Shown here piece by piece: positions 36,994 through 46,753 of a stretch of DNA of 64,000 nucleotides. This DNA is from Methylotenera versatilis 301 (GTDB lineage: Bacteria; Pseudomonadota; Gammaproteobacteria; Burkholderiales; Methylophilaceae). How positions within the stretch are numbered: the stretch's first letter is position 1; each line of letters opens with the position of its first letter. The stretch lies in contig NC_014207.1 of the NCBI RefSeq assembly GCF_000093025.1, forward strand, positions 2,294,001 through 2,358,000, read 5' to 3'. Under the pieces are notes generated by a model. The model saw nothing but the letters and a program-made list of their open reading frames with translations, was not told the DNA's origin and searched no databases. The translations under genes and the position numbers were made by a program.

Positions 36994-38964
36994 TTACGCA
37001 GCCATTTCATTTTCCACCGGCTCAAATGCCAGTGCGTTTTTCATGTGCATACGCAATACTTTCAGATCATCTAACTGCGCTTGAATGCTCTTCTCAATGG
37101 CTTCCAACTCTAAAATACGATCTTCTAAAGTATCCGTCGCTTTATAAATGCGTTTAATACTTTCTAAACGACGGCGTAATTGCAATTGATGCTCACGGAC
37201 TTGTGATTCCATTGGCGAAATCACTGCTTTTAGCCAATTTTCAATGTCACGATTTGCCACTTCATACACATGAATCACACGGCTAGCCAACGTTTCAAAG
37301 AACTTGGTGGTGAGCGTCATTTTTTCATTGGCAATCATATTAAATGCAGTGTTAAATTGCTCTTTGTATGCTCGCTCTAATTTAGCCAGTTCTTTTTGAT
37401 AGCGCAATGTTGAGAAAGCTGGCGGGTCGGACTTGCGCAGACCATGCTCTTTAGAGAACTTCTCATACATCACATCCATCATTTTCTTAATTTCATCTAT
37501 TTGAGCATCAGATGAAACTAAACGTGTTTTCAATTCACTGAAGAAATTATCCATCGCATCACGAATAGTTTTAGTGAAACTAGCCCCTTGCATGGTTTCA
37601 CGAGTGGAGTGCACATGCGTTTTAAGTGCTTCCATCCCTAAAAGCGTGAACAATCGATTGGTATGCTGAGAGAAAATACTACGCAGGGCTTGAAAACGTT
37701 GTAAGCCTTTTTCGAAATTCTCTTTATCAACCTTCACCTTGTTCATCATGTGCTCTACAACGTCTTCATTCTTGCCGCGCAAACCGCGCAACTCGAGCAA
37801 CTGATCATTGATGCCTGAGATACGCGCATCTAAAATTAAATGCGAACTGGCAATCAAATCTTCGATTTCATTTTGCGTATTATCACGAACGATTTCTTTT
37901 TTAGAGGGAATCAATTCGTCAGACAAGGCACGTTCCAACTCTAAAATACGACTCTTTTCGAGCAATTCTGGGTCATTGTTAACCTTAGCTAACAAACCCT
38001 TTTGTGCCGAAATAGGGAAGATTTGGTTTGTTTCTAAGCCCAATAAATCTGCACTGGATTTGATTTGCTTAGTCAGTTCTTTTTGAATTTCTTCTTCGTC
38101 TTTTAGCTCATCCCAAAGTCCGTCAATTTTATTAAGTACAGCTAAACGGCCTTTTTGCTTCCAGCGCGTGCCACTAATATACTGGCGCCATACGTCAATT
38201 TCCGACTTAGTAACGCCAGTGTCAGCAGCCAAGATAAACAACACCGCATGGGCATTTGGCAACATATTCAAGGTTAACTCAGGCTCGGTACCTATCGCAT
38301 TCAAACCTGGTGTATCTAAAATAACCAAACCTTGCTCAAGTAGCGGGTGCGGGAAGTTAATCATCGCATAGCGCCAACTTGGCACATCAATAGTGCCATC
38401 TTTATTAACGCTTAGCGCATCATCTGCACTGTTAGGATCAAACAAACCATATTTTTCTGCCTCTAATACTGACACGGCTTTAGTATTGCTCACCTCTTTA
38501 AAAGCGCTGACCATGCTTTCGTTTGACTCAATGTCAAAGGTGACTGTCTTCCACTCTTCTGGATAACGTTTGTATTCTGTGGTGGTGGCATCAGATAAGC
38601 GCGTTTCAATTGGCAACAGCATAATTGAACTTGGTTTGGTTTTATCGTACAGTAGCTCTGTCGGGCACATGGTGGTACGACCTGCGCTTGAAGGCAACAA
38701 CCTTGTACCGTAACCTGCAAAGAAGATTGCATTAATGAGTTCGGATTTACCACGGGAAAATTCCGCCACAAACGCAACGTTCAATTTATCTTCACGAAGT
38801 CTATCTAATAGATGCTGTATACGTTGATCAACTTGTCCGTCATTGAGCTCTTGCTCATTCAACCAACTCCGATAATCAGAGATAGTATCAACCAAGGCCT
38901 TGCGCCACTCGGTATATGCTGCAAATTGATTTGCCAGTTTGCTATTAGATTTTTCTTGAGCCAT
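36994..38964 (-). CDS. Dynamin-like GTPase
   Basis: This 656-residue protein has an N-terminal GTPase domain. The P-loop is FVAEFSRGKSELINAIF (~65-80), switch II is VILDTPGLNAIG and G4 is LNKID, with a G2 threonine in GRTTMCPTEL. Long coiled helical segments follow to the C-terminus (for example LRRRLESIKRIYKATDTLED). Bacterial dynamin-like proteins act at membranes in fission, repair or stress. The first glycine of the GxxxxGKS motif is replaced by Ala (AEFSRGKS). It is convergent with rpoH and has no obvious partner gene. Confidence 0.88.
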   Translation of the reverse strand: MAQEKSNSKLANQFAAYTEWRKALVDTISDYRSWLNEQELNDGQVDQRIQHLLDRLREDKLNVAFVAEFSRGKSELINAIFFAGYGTRLLPSSAGRTTMCPTELLYDKTKPSSIMLLPIETRLSDATTTEYKRYPEEWKTVTFDIESNESMVSAFKEVSNTKAVSVLEAEKYGLFDPNSADDALSVNKDGTIDVPSWRYAMINFPHPLLEQGLVILDTPGLNAIGTEPELTLNMLPNAHAVLFILAADTGVTKSEIDVWRQYISGTRWKQKGRLAVLNKIDGLWDELKDEEEIQKELTKQIKSSADLLGLETNQIFPISAQKGLLAKVNNDPELLEKSRILELERALSDELIPSKKEIVRDNTQNEIEDLIASSHLILDARISGINDQLLELRGLRGKNEDVVEHMMNKVKVDKENFEKGLQRFQALRSIFSQHTNRLFTLLGMEALKTHVHSTRETMQGASFTKTIRDAMDNFFSELKTRLVSSDAQIDEIKKMMDVMYEKFSKEHGLRKSDPPAFSTLRYQKELAKLERAYKEQFNTAFNMIANEKMTLTTKFFETLASRVIHVYEVANRDIENWLKAVISPMESQVREHQLQLRRRLESIKRIYKATDTLEDRILELEAIEKSIQAQLDDLKVLRMHMKNALAFEPVENEMAA

Positions 38965-39160
38965 GTCAATCCTTACCTATTTTTACTTATTAGAACTTTA
39001 TCATTATTTATATAATAATCAACCGAATCAATTAACTATTATTTACATTTAAAATAAAATTTAGATAGACGGGCTAAATTTGATGATGAACGGCGCACTG
39101 ATGCATCGTCATCAAGCCATGCCATTCTGTTATCATCTTATTTTACCTAAAAGAGTCATC

Positions 39161-39538
39161 ATGAGCGGCTTAACCAACAACACTCCTCGTCCAATTGACA
39201 TTCGATTGCACCAAGCTTCGCGTCTGTTAGAAATCAAATTTGATAACAATATGGAATGCCAGTTATCTTGCGAATTTCTACGTGTTTACTCTCCTTCGGC
39301 GGAGGTAAAAGGACATGGTCCTGGGCAAGAAGTATTACAAGTTGGTAAAGAAGATGTGAATATCACAGCTATCGAACCAGTTGGTAATTATGCGGTCAAG
39401 CTTACATTCTCTGACGGTCATAATACAGGTTTATATTCATGGGACTACTTATATGACCTGGGCCGAGACTATGAAGCGCTTTGGCTAGAATATTTAGGCA
39501 GATTAAGCGCTGCTGGTATTAAACGCAAAGAAAGTTAA
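39161..39538 (+). CDS. DUF971 family protein
   Basis: This 125-residue protein resembles the N-terminal domain of gamma-butyrobetaine hydroxylase (IDIRLHQASRLLEIKFDNN, SCEFLRVYSPSAEV, GLYSWDYLYDL). Its function is not established. It precedes ubiE by 15 bases and often does so in betaproteobacteria. The start is ATG 39161 with AAGAG upstream; earlier in-frame ATGs read an unlikely basic sequence. Confidence 0.85.
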   Translation: MSGLTNNTPRPIDIRLHQASRLLEIKFDNNMECQLSCEFLRVYSPSAEVKGHGPGQEVLQVGKEDVNITAIEPVGNYAVKLTFSDGHNTGLYSWDYLYDLGRDYEALWLEYLGRLSAAGIKRKES

Positions 39539-39553
39539 TACGGATAACGTTAA

Positions 39554-40318
39554 ATGACGACTGAACACAACATAAATCAAGACGGCAATCAAAACACACA
39601 CTTTGGCTTTAAAACCGTTGCTGAAAATGAAAAAGCAAAAAAAGTAGGTGAGGTTTTTCATTCTGTGGCGAGCAAATATGACCTGATGAACGATGTCATG
39701 TCAGCAGGCTTGCATAGAGGTTGGAAGCGCTTTGCTATAGAAATAAGTGGTGTAAAAGCAGGTGATAAAGTGTTAGATATTGCGGGTGGCAGCGGCGATT
39801 TATCCAAGTTATTCGCAAAAAAAGTTGGTGCTGACGGCCAAGTCATACTGACCGACATTAACGCCTCCATGTTGGCTGTTGGACGTGACCGCATGCTGGA
39901 TGCCGGTTTAAGCGTGCCAGCGTTACAGTGCGATGCAGAAAAACTGCCCTTCCCCGACAACCACTTTGACTGCGTAATAGTCGCGTTTGGTTTGCGCAAC
40001 ATGACACACAAAGATAAAGCCTTAGCAGAAATGCAGCGCGTGCTTAAAGTGGGCGGTAGATTGCTGGTACTTGAATTTTCAAAAGTGTGGCAGCCGCTTT
40101 CTAAAATATACGATGTATATTCATTCAAGCTATTACCCTTTATGGGCAAAATTCTCGCTAAAGATGCAGAGAGTTATCAATATTTGGCTGAATCTATCCG
40201 CATGCATCCAGACCAAGAAACGCTCAAGCAAATGATGACTGATGCAGGCTTGAGCAAAGTCGATTACTACAATCTTGCCGCAGGGGTAGTTGCTTTGCAT
40301 AAAGGTTATAAAACTTAA
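39554..40318 (+). CDS. ubiE: Ubiquinone/menaquinone C-methyltransferase UbiE
   Basis: This 254-residue SAM-dependent methyltransferase has [20 protein letters not shown], motif [13 protein letters not shown] and the [20 protein letters not shown] segment. It methylates the benzoquinol ring in ubiquinone synthesis. It is the first of three consecutive ubi genes; ubiJ starts one base after its stop codon. Confidence 0.97.
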   Translation: MTTEHNINQDGNQNTHFGFKTVAENEKAKKVGEVFHSVASKYDLMNDVMSAGLHRGWKRFAIEISGVKAGDKVLDIAGGSGDLSKLFAKKVGADGQVILTDINASMLAVGRDRMLDAGLSVPALQCDAEKLPFPDNHFDCVIVAFGLRNMTHKDKALAEMQRVLKVGGRLLVLEFSKVWQPLSKIYDVYSFKLLPFMGKILAKDAESYQYLAESIRMHPDQETLKQMMTDAGLSKVDYYNLAAGVVALHKGYKT

Positions 40319-40319
40319 T

Positions 40320-40928
40320 ATGCTCAAAGCACTTTCAACGCGTTTATTGCAACATCTCATCTCGCAAAATAGTTGGGCGAGTAATCTGCTAAAGCCATTT
40401 GCAGGTAGATCTATACAGATTAATGTGAGCTTTATCTCAGCTAGTTTAGTGATATTAGAGAATGGCAATTTAGCCATGGCGGGTGAAACTAACGTTCCCG
40501 ATGCCAAAGTGACGATTCCTCCAAGCTTACTTTTACGGTTGCTAGCTAAAGACGAAACTGCAAACAGACAGATTAACATTGAAGGTGATACTCAGCTAGT
40601 CGCAGAGTTAGCTAAAGTATTCTCAAATATGCGTTGGGATTACGAAGATGATTTAAGCAGTTTGATTGGCGATATTCCTGCAAATAAAATCGGTACATTT
40701 GCACGCGATGCAGCAAACTCAGTAAAAGAAACCAGCATCAATCTGGCAGAAATGTTGAGCGAGTATTGGCAAGAAGAAATGCCACTTATAGCCAAAAAGC
40801 GTCATGTTGAGCAGTTCAATGCGGAAGTTGATATCTTAGGTGCGGATGTCGCACGCTTTGAAAAGAGGCTAGCCAAGCTGACCAAGAGCATCAAGGCAAA
40901 TTTAGACAACGGTCTACTAAAAAACTAA
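40320..40928 (+). CDS. ubiJ: Ubiquinone biosynthesis accessory factor UbiJ (SCP2 domain)
   Basis: This 202-residue protein has an N-terminal SCP2-like lipid-binding domain (~25-110, IPPSLLLRLLAKDE, NIEGDTQLVAELAKVF) and a helical C-terminal tail. UbiJ helps assemble the soluble Ubi complex around hydrophobic intermediates. The start is ATG 40320 directly after the ubiE stop; the longer frame from TTG 40290 overlaps ubiE. It lies between ubiE and ubiB as in many proteobacteria. Confidence 0.93.
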   Translation: MLKALSTRLLQHLISQNSWASNLLKPFAGRSIQINVSFISASLVILENGNLAMAGETNVPDAKVTIPPSLLLRLLAKDETANRQINIEGDTQLVAELAKVFSNMRWDYEDDLSSLIGDIPANKIGTFARDAANSVKETSINLAEMLSEYWQEEMPLIAKKRHVEQFNAEVDILGADVARFEKRLAKLTKSIKANLDNGLLKN

Positions 40929-40967
40929 ACAAAAACAGCAATGCTGTAGATAGCAACGACTAAACAT

Positions 40968-42512
40968 ATGCGCATTTTTCGGCTTTTTTATATTATTTAT
41001 ATTGCACTACGTTTTGGCCTAGATGAATTCATTTTAAGCCATACCAAATTAAAACCACTTCAGAGCATCATCAATGTTTTACTGTTTTGGCGTGACAAAA
41101 GCAAACCTCGCGGCGAACGTCTAAGGTTAGCGCTCGAGGCATTAGGTCCAATTTTTGTCAAATTCGGGCAGATGCTATCCACTCGGCGCGACTTAATTCC
41201 GCTAGATATTGCTGATGAACTTGCCAAACTACAAGACCAAGTACCTCCTGTAGCATTCACCGAAATACAATCAGTTATACATGAAGCGTTCAATCTACCG
41301 CTCAATCAGGTGTTTTCAAGCTTTGAAGAGACAGCGATTGCTAGCGCATCCGTCGCACAAGTGCATTTTGCTTACTTACTCGATGGCACGCCAGTTGCCG
41401 TAAAGGTATTGCGCCCTGGCATTGCAAAAGTTATTAATCATGATTTAGAACTTTTAGATACCGCCGCATGGTTATTGCAAGGCATATCCGCCGAAGTTAA
41501 ACGTTTAAAACCACGTGAAGTCGTTGCAGAGTTTGCAGAACATACCCATAGCGAGTTAGATTTAACGCTAGAAGCCGCCAACTGTACGCGACTATCTAGC
41601 AACTTCCCGGATAAACGGCTGCTAGTTCCACATGTATATTGGGACTGGTGCCGCCAGCAAGTGATGGTGATGGAACGTATGGTTGGCACACCGATTAGTA
41701 AAGTCGACGTGCTACGCGCCAAAGGCATAGACATTCCGAAACTTGCGCACGACGGCGTCGAAATATTTTTCACGCAAGTATTTAGGGATGGCTTTTTTCA
41801 CGCGGACATGCATCCTGGCAACATTCAAGTAGCTGATGATGGCCGTTATATCGCGCTGGATTTCGGCATTATGGGTACGCTGACAGACAATGATAAATAT
41901 TATCTCGCTCGCAATTTTCTAGCGTTTTTTAACGGCGATTATCGCGATGTGGCTGTTGCTCATATAGAATCTGGCTGGGTACCAAAAGATACCAATGTTG
42001 AAGCACTGGAAACCGCTGTGCGTGCAATATGTGAGCCTATATTTGACAAGCCACTTAAAGATATTTCGTTTGGGCGCACCCTATTAAGTCTATTCCAAAT
42101 GTCACGTAAATTCGGTGTGATTATCCAACCGCAGTTAGTCATGCTGCAAAAGACCTTACTGAATATTGAAGGCTTAGGTCGCGATTTAGACCCCGACATC
42201 GACTTATGGCAAACAGCTAAACCGTTTCTAAAACGCTGGATGAGCGAACAAATAGGCTGGCGTAGTATTGTAAAAACCATGAAAAAAGAACTGCCTTATA
42301 TCGCAAAAAATTTGCCACAAATGCCGCGCTTAGTGCATCAATTTTTAACACAACAAACGCGTGCCGAACAAGATGCGCCAATAAGACAGGCCATTGATGC
42401 ATTAATTAAAACTCAAGAGAATCAGGCGCGTTGGCAAAAAAGATTAACACTAGCTGTAAGCCTGCTCGTATTGCTTCAAGTGGCGGGATTATTGATATTT
42501 TGGAGCTTATAG
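40968..42512 (+). CDS. ubiB: Ubiquinone biosynthesis kinase-like protein UbiB
   Basis: This 514-residue atypical kinase of the ABC1/ADCK family has the KxGQ motif ([19 protein letters not shown]), the Ala-rich loop ([12 protein letters not shown]) and the lysine in VAVKVLRPG. The catalytic [11 protein letters not shown] and ALDFGIMG follow, with C-terminal membrane helices ([18 protein letters not shown]). It supports ubiquinone synthesis as an ATPase. It closes the ubiE-ubiJ-ubiB operon and is convergent with mutM. Confidence 0.96.
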   Translation: MRIFRLFYIIYIALRFGLDEFILSHTKLKPLQSIINVLLFWRDKSKPRGERLRLALEALGPIFVKFGQMLSTRRDLIPLDIADELAKLQDQVPPVAFTEIQSVIHEAFNLPLNQVFSSFEETAIASASVAQVHFAYLLDGTPVAVKVLRPGIAKVINHDLELLDTAAWLLQGISAEVKRLKPREVVAEFAEHTHSELDLTLEAANCTRLSSNFPDKRLLVPHVYWDWCRQQVMVMERMVGTPISKVDVLRAKGIDIPKLAHDGVEIFFTQVFRDGFFHADMHPGNIQVADDGRYIALDFGIMGTLTDNDKYYLARNFLAFFNGDYRDVAVAHIESGWVPKDTNVEALETAVRAICEPIFDKPLKDISFGRTLLSLFQMSRKFGVIIQPQLVMLQKTLLNIEGLGRDLDPDIDLWQTAKPFLKRWMSEQIGWRSIVKTMKKELPYIAKNLPQMPRLVHQFLTQQTRAEQDAPIRQAIDALIKTQENQARWQKRLTLAVSLLVLLQVAGLLIFWSL

Positions 42513-42550
42513 ATTAAAGCTTAATTCTAGAACTCAGAAATAAACTTAAT

Positions 42551-43366
42551 CTATCGCTTCTGACACTTCTCGCAATAAAATGTAGAGCGTTGACCTAAGC
42601 GTATACATTTAATCGGCTTTGTGCAGACTTTGCATGGTTCATCAGTGCGCGCATAGACAAAGTACTCTTGCTGAAAATAGCCAATATTGCCATCGACGCC
42701 AAAAAAATCTCGCAGACTGCTACCGCCCGCAGACAAAGCATCATTTAAAGTACTTTTGATTTCCACCACTAACTTCTCACACTGCCTTAAAGTCAATTTA
42801 TTGGCGGCCGTTTCAGGATGTATACGCGCTCGAAACAATGATTCAGAGGCATAGATATTACCTACACCCACCACGACATGGCCATCCATAATGGCATTTT
42901 TAATAACTAGCGATTTATTACTCAATGCAGCGTGTAAATATTTCGCGTTAAAGCCCTCTTCTAGTGGCTCTGGGCCTAGGCTGTTCAGCAACACATGGTG
43001 ATTTTCTTTGTTATCTATCCATAATACTGCACCAAAACGACGCGGGTCACGGAGTCGCAGCACTTGCCCATCAGTAAACTCAATATCGAAATGGTCATGT
43101 TTTTCTGCTGGGTAATTTGTATCCAGCAATTGAACACGACCGGACATGCCGAGATGCAATAGCAAAGTGCCAGTGTCATACTCACACAAAATGTACTTTG
43201 CACGACGTGTAAGGCCGCGTAGCACTTGATTGGGTAATATTTGCAGCAGAGACTGGGGGATAGGCCAGCGCAGCGTAGGATGGCGAATGGTAACCGATTT
43301 AACCACCTTGCCAACAAGAGGCAAAAGCCCGCGGCGGGTGGTTTCTACCTCTGGGAGTTCAGGCAT
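42551..43366 (-). CDS. mutM: Formamidopyrimidine-DNA glycosylase
   Basis: This 271-residue DNA repair enzyme excises oxidised purines. It begins MPELPEVETTRRGL, with catalytic Pro2 and Glu3. It has the YILCEYDTGTLLLHLGMSG strand, the helix-two-turn-helix GVGNIYASESLFRARIHP and a C-terminal zinc finger CKVCTKP...CEKC. The start is ATG 43366; the upstream ATG at 43390 would add residues before the essential N-terminal proline. Confidence 0.97.
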   Translation of the reverse strand: MPELPEVETTRRGLLPLVGKVVKSVTIRHPTLRWPIPQSLLQILPNQVLRGLTRRAKYILCEYDTGTLLLHLGMSGRVQLLDTNYPAEKHDHFDIEFTDGQVLRLRDPRRFGAVLWIDNKENHHVLLNSLGPEPLEEGFNAKYLHAALSNKSLVIKNAIMDGHVVVGVGNIYASESLFRARIHPETAANKLTLRQCEKLVVEIKSTLNDALSAGGSSLRDFFGVDGNIGYFQQEYFVYARTDEPCKVCTKPIKCIRLGQRSTFYCEKCQKR

Positions 43367-43395
43367 ATGTTTATTCCAATTCTTTATCAATAATG

Positions 43396-43465
43396 TCTAG
43401 GCGACAAGCCGAAGACAGTGCTATAGCACGGCAAGATGAAGCCAGCAGCGACAGTGATCATAAAG
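43396..43465. repeat. Possible dispersed intergenic repeat with central palindrome
   Basis: A short segment begins CTAGGCGACAAGCC and has a perfect 12-base palindrome GTGCTATAGCAC (43418-43429) and a GCAGCGACAG end. Its ends loosely resemble those of the two repeats at 45879 and 54860 (CTAGGCAAGGCGC...GCAACG...GCGACG). Membership of a repeat family cannot be shown from one copy. Confidence 0.35.
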
Positions 43466-43473
43466 AAATGGAG

Positions 43474-44385
43474 TTACTTACTTGGAATGTTAATCGGTGG
43501 ATTTAACATCGTGAAGCCTGCATCCGATGGAAAGTTGTAAATCAAACCTTCGTCAGGACGCGCTAGCAACAAATCTGGTGATTCTTGAATCTTGTCAAAA
43601 CGTACTTTGCTACCATCAGCTAATTTAACCACCACATAAGGGTAAGTGACTTTACGATCTGGCGTATACATTTCAACAGATTTCGCTGGATTATGCACCC
43701 ATGAAAAATCTAACCACTCGTTCATTTCGTTCTGTTGTGGCTTGGCTGCTGCGATTGAAACACTCCATTTTCCATCAGCCAAATCAACATTCAATCTTGT
43801 ATCGGACCATTGCTCTAGATGACTAAAATCAAAACCGGCAATTTTTTCAGTTGGTTTCAGTGGTGATTTGTCAATCAACTCAATAACCTGTGTAGAAGCT
43901 GCTTCAGCATAGTTATTAGACACTAAATAAACCGCATTTCTATGGGCTACGTACTGCTCATCAGTCACAGGATTATGAGTACCGAATGTGAACTCCTCTA
44001 CATTATCTTTATCTTGGCTGTTCTTATCTCTAACAAGCTTGAGTTTAAGCTCAGGGTTATTTAGGCCGAATTTCTCTAAATCAGGATTGGTGAATTTGTC
44101 TTTTGATCTAGCCGCAATAATAGACAAAATGCGTTGCACTGATGCTTGGTCAGCACGCATATTAACGGGCGCACTCAAACGCCAAAAACCATTCACTTTA
44201 TCTAACTTAACTGCAGCTTTAGCTGGAAACTCTACGCTAATTGCATTGAATTCTGCAAGCTTGTATGCGGAGATATCATAGCTGGCTTCTTGTTCTGTAG
44301 TTTGTTTGGGACGCAAATATAAAAATGCCACCAAACTGCCTACTACACACAACATCACTAAATTAAGTAACCAACGTTTTTTCAT
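43474..44385 (-). CDS. DUF4340 family membrane-anchored protein
   Basis: This 303-residue protein has one N-terminal membrane helix (LNLVMLCVVGSLVAFLYL) and a periplasmic beta-rich domain typical of DUF4340 (FWRLSAPVNMRADQASVQRI, NPELKLKLVRDKNS, TEKIAGFDFSHLEQWS). It is the last gene of an export-type ABC cluster with GldG-like and permease proteins, where DUF4340 proteins regularly occur. Its function is unknown. Confidence 0.85.
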   Translation of the reverse strand: MKKRWLLNLVMLCVVGSLVAFLYLRPKQTTEQEASYDISAYKLAEFNAISVEFPAKAAVKLDKVNGFWRLSAPVNMRADQASVQRILSIIAARSKDKFTNPDLEKFGLNNPELKLKLVRDKNSQDKDNVEEFTFGTHNPVTDEQYVAHRNAVYLVSNNYAEAASTQVIELIDKSPLKPTEKIAGFDFSHLEQWSDTRLNVDLADGKWSVSIAAAKPQQNEMNEWLDFSWVHNPAKSVEMYTPDRKVTYPYVVVKLADGSKVRFDKIQESPDLLLARPDEGLIYNFPSDAGFTMLNPPINIPSK

Positions 44386-44444
44386 GTATGCCTTAATCTA
44401 TCACAATTTAAACTTAAAACTTACTTAGTCAAATGCTTACCAGC

Positions 44445-45830
44445 TTAAGCTTTTCTACGTTTCCACCAGAAATATAAGCCTGCAATCATCACGCCAAACG
44501 GGATAAAATATTGAAAGCCATGGAACACAGTCCAAGCAACAATACGGCCTGTATCTGTATCTGGAATATTCACGTTAATATCTTTAAGTGGCATAGGTTG
44601 TATGGTGATGAGCTTATCATCACCCGCAAGCCAGTTCACCATATTGACGCCTAAGTCTAGGTTTCCGCCATTCGTAATAAAAGTGTTGGATAAGAAGTTA
44701 CCATTACCCATGACAACTACGCGCTGACCTTTTTTACCATAAGTGCGCTCTAAAGCAACGCCGATGTTAATTGGACCACGTTTGTCTTTTTTCTCATTAA
44801 ATGTAGGCTTAGCGTCTTTAGCTAACTTTTCTGATGCTAACCAACCATTTGGTGCTACTTCAATTAGATTACTGACTTTCCAGCCATTTTCGTCTGTGCC
44901 TTGTGCGGTGACTTCATGCGCTTCTGGGAATAAAGTACGCAACATAAAGTTAGTGGTAATCGCATGCTCACCATACAAACTGGCAAAGGAAACACGTGCA
45001 TCCGCGCCATATTGCGCTGAAGCCATATCCAACGCGATGCCAGGCGAAACATGCAAGCCTAGGTAATCGGCAACCTCTTTCATGCCGCGATAATTGTCGT
45101 CATCAAGCAACCAAAATAAATTACCCCCCGCTTCAAGGTAGGCTTTGATTTTCTTCGCTTCAACCTCACTGACATCTACTTGAGGGCTAGCAATCACTAG
45201 CATCGCACCATTGCTTGGTACGCCTTGTGCAATGGTTAAATCTGGGTTGGCAAATTTAAAGCCTTTTTTCTCTAACTGTTTACCAAATTCACCCAAGTCA
45301 AAGTTTTTTACACCTAATAAATTGCGCTCGCCATGGCCATCTAAATACATGACAGCTTGCTGATTAGTACGAGATAAACGCACCAATAAGTTAGTCATTT
45401 CCTGTTCAGCAATTGGCGGAATGATATGTTCGGTACGTTTGTTGTACTCCACAATCACTTCACCATCTTCTTTAACGCCTGCATCTTGCGCCAGTTTTGG
45501 CTCGATTGAAGGATTTACAAAAGTGAGGTTGACGTTCTTCTTTTCACGTTGATAGCGCGCCACAAAATCAATCATTCCTTTACGGAAGTTGTCGCCACCT
45601 GATGCATCATCTTTAGTCGCAAAAACCGTAATATTGATAGGCGCATTCATCTGCTTAAGCACGTTAACACTGCCCTGCGTAAGAATGTTACGGTTAGCTT
45701 GTGTGATGTCTTTTGCAACACGATATTGACTCGCTAAATAGCCAAGCAATATCACCAGTAATAAAAACAGGACAACAAAAAAACTGTTTTGCACTAACAG
45801 TTGAAAACGTAATTTACGATTGATATTCAT
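44445..45830 (-). CDS. GldG-like ABC-type auxiliary substrate-binding protein
   Basis: This 461-residue protein has an N-terminal helix (FFVVLFLLLVILLGYLA) and a C-terminal helix (PFGVMIAGLYFWWKRRKA) flanking a large extracytoplasmic domain. That domain has INITVFATKDDASGG, VNLTFVNPSIEP and the VMYLDGHGERNLLG segment of GldG-like proteins. It partners the ABC-2 permease and ATPase upstream on the same strand. A dispersed repeat separates it from the permease gene. Confidence 0.87.
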   Translation of the reverse strand: MNINRKLRFQLLVQNSFFVVLFLLLVILLGYLASQYRVAKDITQANRNILTQGSVNVLKQMNAPINITVFATKDDASGGDNFRKGMIDFVARYQREKKNVNLTFVNPSIEPKLAQDAGVKEDGEVIVEYNKRTEHIIPPIAEQEMTNLLVRLSRTNQQAVMYLDGHGERNLLGVKNFDLGEFGKQLEKKGFKFANPDLTIAQGVPSNGAMLVIASPQVDVSEVEAKKIKAYLEAGGNLFWLLDDDNYRGMKEVADYLGLHVSPGIALDMASAQYGADARVSFASLYGEHAITTNFMLRTLFPEAHEVTAQGTDENGWKVSNLIEVAPNGWLASEKLAKDAKPTFNEKKDKRGPINIGVALERTYGKKGQRVVVMGNGNFLSNTFITNGGNLDLGVNMVNWLAGDDKLITIQPMPLKDINVNIPDTDTGRIVAWTVFHGFQYFIPFGVMIAGLYFWWKRRKA

Positions 45831-45878
45831 TTTACAAGACCTAATATTTCAAATATTTAAAGGTTTTTAATCATTTAA

Positions 45879-45981
45879 GTTTCTAAGCTAGGCAAGGCGC
45901 GAACAAAAAATTATGACGCCACATATGTTGTATATGTAAGGAGTAATTTTTTGTGAGCAACGTAGCATAGCGACGAAAATT
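45879..45981 (+). repeat. Dispersed ~100-bp intergenic repeat, copy 1
   Basis: This sequence is similar over its whole length to 54860-54964. The shared parts include CAAGGCGCGA, CAAAAAATT, a near-invariant ATATGTAAGGAGTAATTTTT, TGAGCAACG and GCGACGAAAATT. Inverted arms CAAAAAATT (45904-45912) and AATTTTTTG (45945-45953) keep the same 41-base offset in both copies. It lies within the GldG-permease spacer. Confidence 0.8.
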
Positions 45982-45991
45982 CAATGATTAG

Positions 45992-46738
45992 TTAGCCGCG
46001 TAAGCGGTCGGCATCTAAACGACGTACTGTTAACGTTAAAAATGTGATAATAAATAACAAGAAGTAGGCAATATCACCCGTATCGATTAAACCACCTGAG
46101 AACGATTGAAAGTGTCGTGTAAGAGACAAGCTCGCTAGCATATTGCTTGGGTCACCAGCAAAGAAGCGATCTAAAAACATCAATGCGAATAAAGCGATAA
46201 ACGTTAAGATTGCTGCAATCACTGGTTGCTGCGTCATGCTTGAGAAATACAAACCTAGTGCAGAAAAGCTTGCAATCATTAGCAACAAGCCGATCGAGTT
46301 GGCAATGATGAAGCCAAAATCGATGTCAGCCCAAATATTAAGCGTAGATAACATTAGCGCAATGAATACGACCAAGATACTTAAAAATGCTACTAAACCT
46401 AGAAATTTACCCATTACGATTTCTGTGAGTGAAATTGGCGCACTGAATAAGAATGGCAGCGTTTGGCTGCGACGCTCTTCAGAAATCAATCGCATTGACA
46501 GTAATGGCACGGCAAATAACACCATAAAGGACGCAAAGCCATAGACCATTTGTCCGACGAACTGCGTCACCCCTGTGCGCTCTGCAGGGCGCATTGCGCC
46601 TGACATCACGGCAAAGTAATCATTTACCCCATTTAAATAATATGTACCGAATGAAAACATCAGTAGAGATAAAATCACCCAGCCCATAGGCGAGGCAAAC
46701 ATACTTTTAAGTTCTTTTCTTGCTACATTGATAATCAT
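45992..46738 (-). CDS. ABC-2 type transporter permease
   Basis: This 248-residue protein has six membrane helices (MGWVILSLLMFSFGTYYL, FASFMVLFAVPLLSMRLISE). The SEERRSQTLPFLFSAPI loop is characteristic of GldF/NosY-like permeases. It starts 15 bases after the ATPase stop. The substrate is unknown. Confidence 0.9.
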   Translation of the reverse strand: MIINVARKELKSMFASPMGWVILSLLMFSFGTYYLNGVNDYFAVMSGAMRPAERTGVTQFVGQMVYGFASFMVLFAVPLLSMRLISEERRSQTLPFLFSAPISLTEIVMGKFLGLVAFLSILVVFIALMLSTLNIWADIDFGFIIANSIGLLLMIASFSALGLYFSSMTQQPVIAAILTFIALFALMFLDRFFAGDPSNMLASLSLTRHFQSFSGGLIDTGDIAYFLLFIITFLTLTVRRLDADRLRG

Positions 46739-46753
46739 GATGTGACCTTAAAT

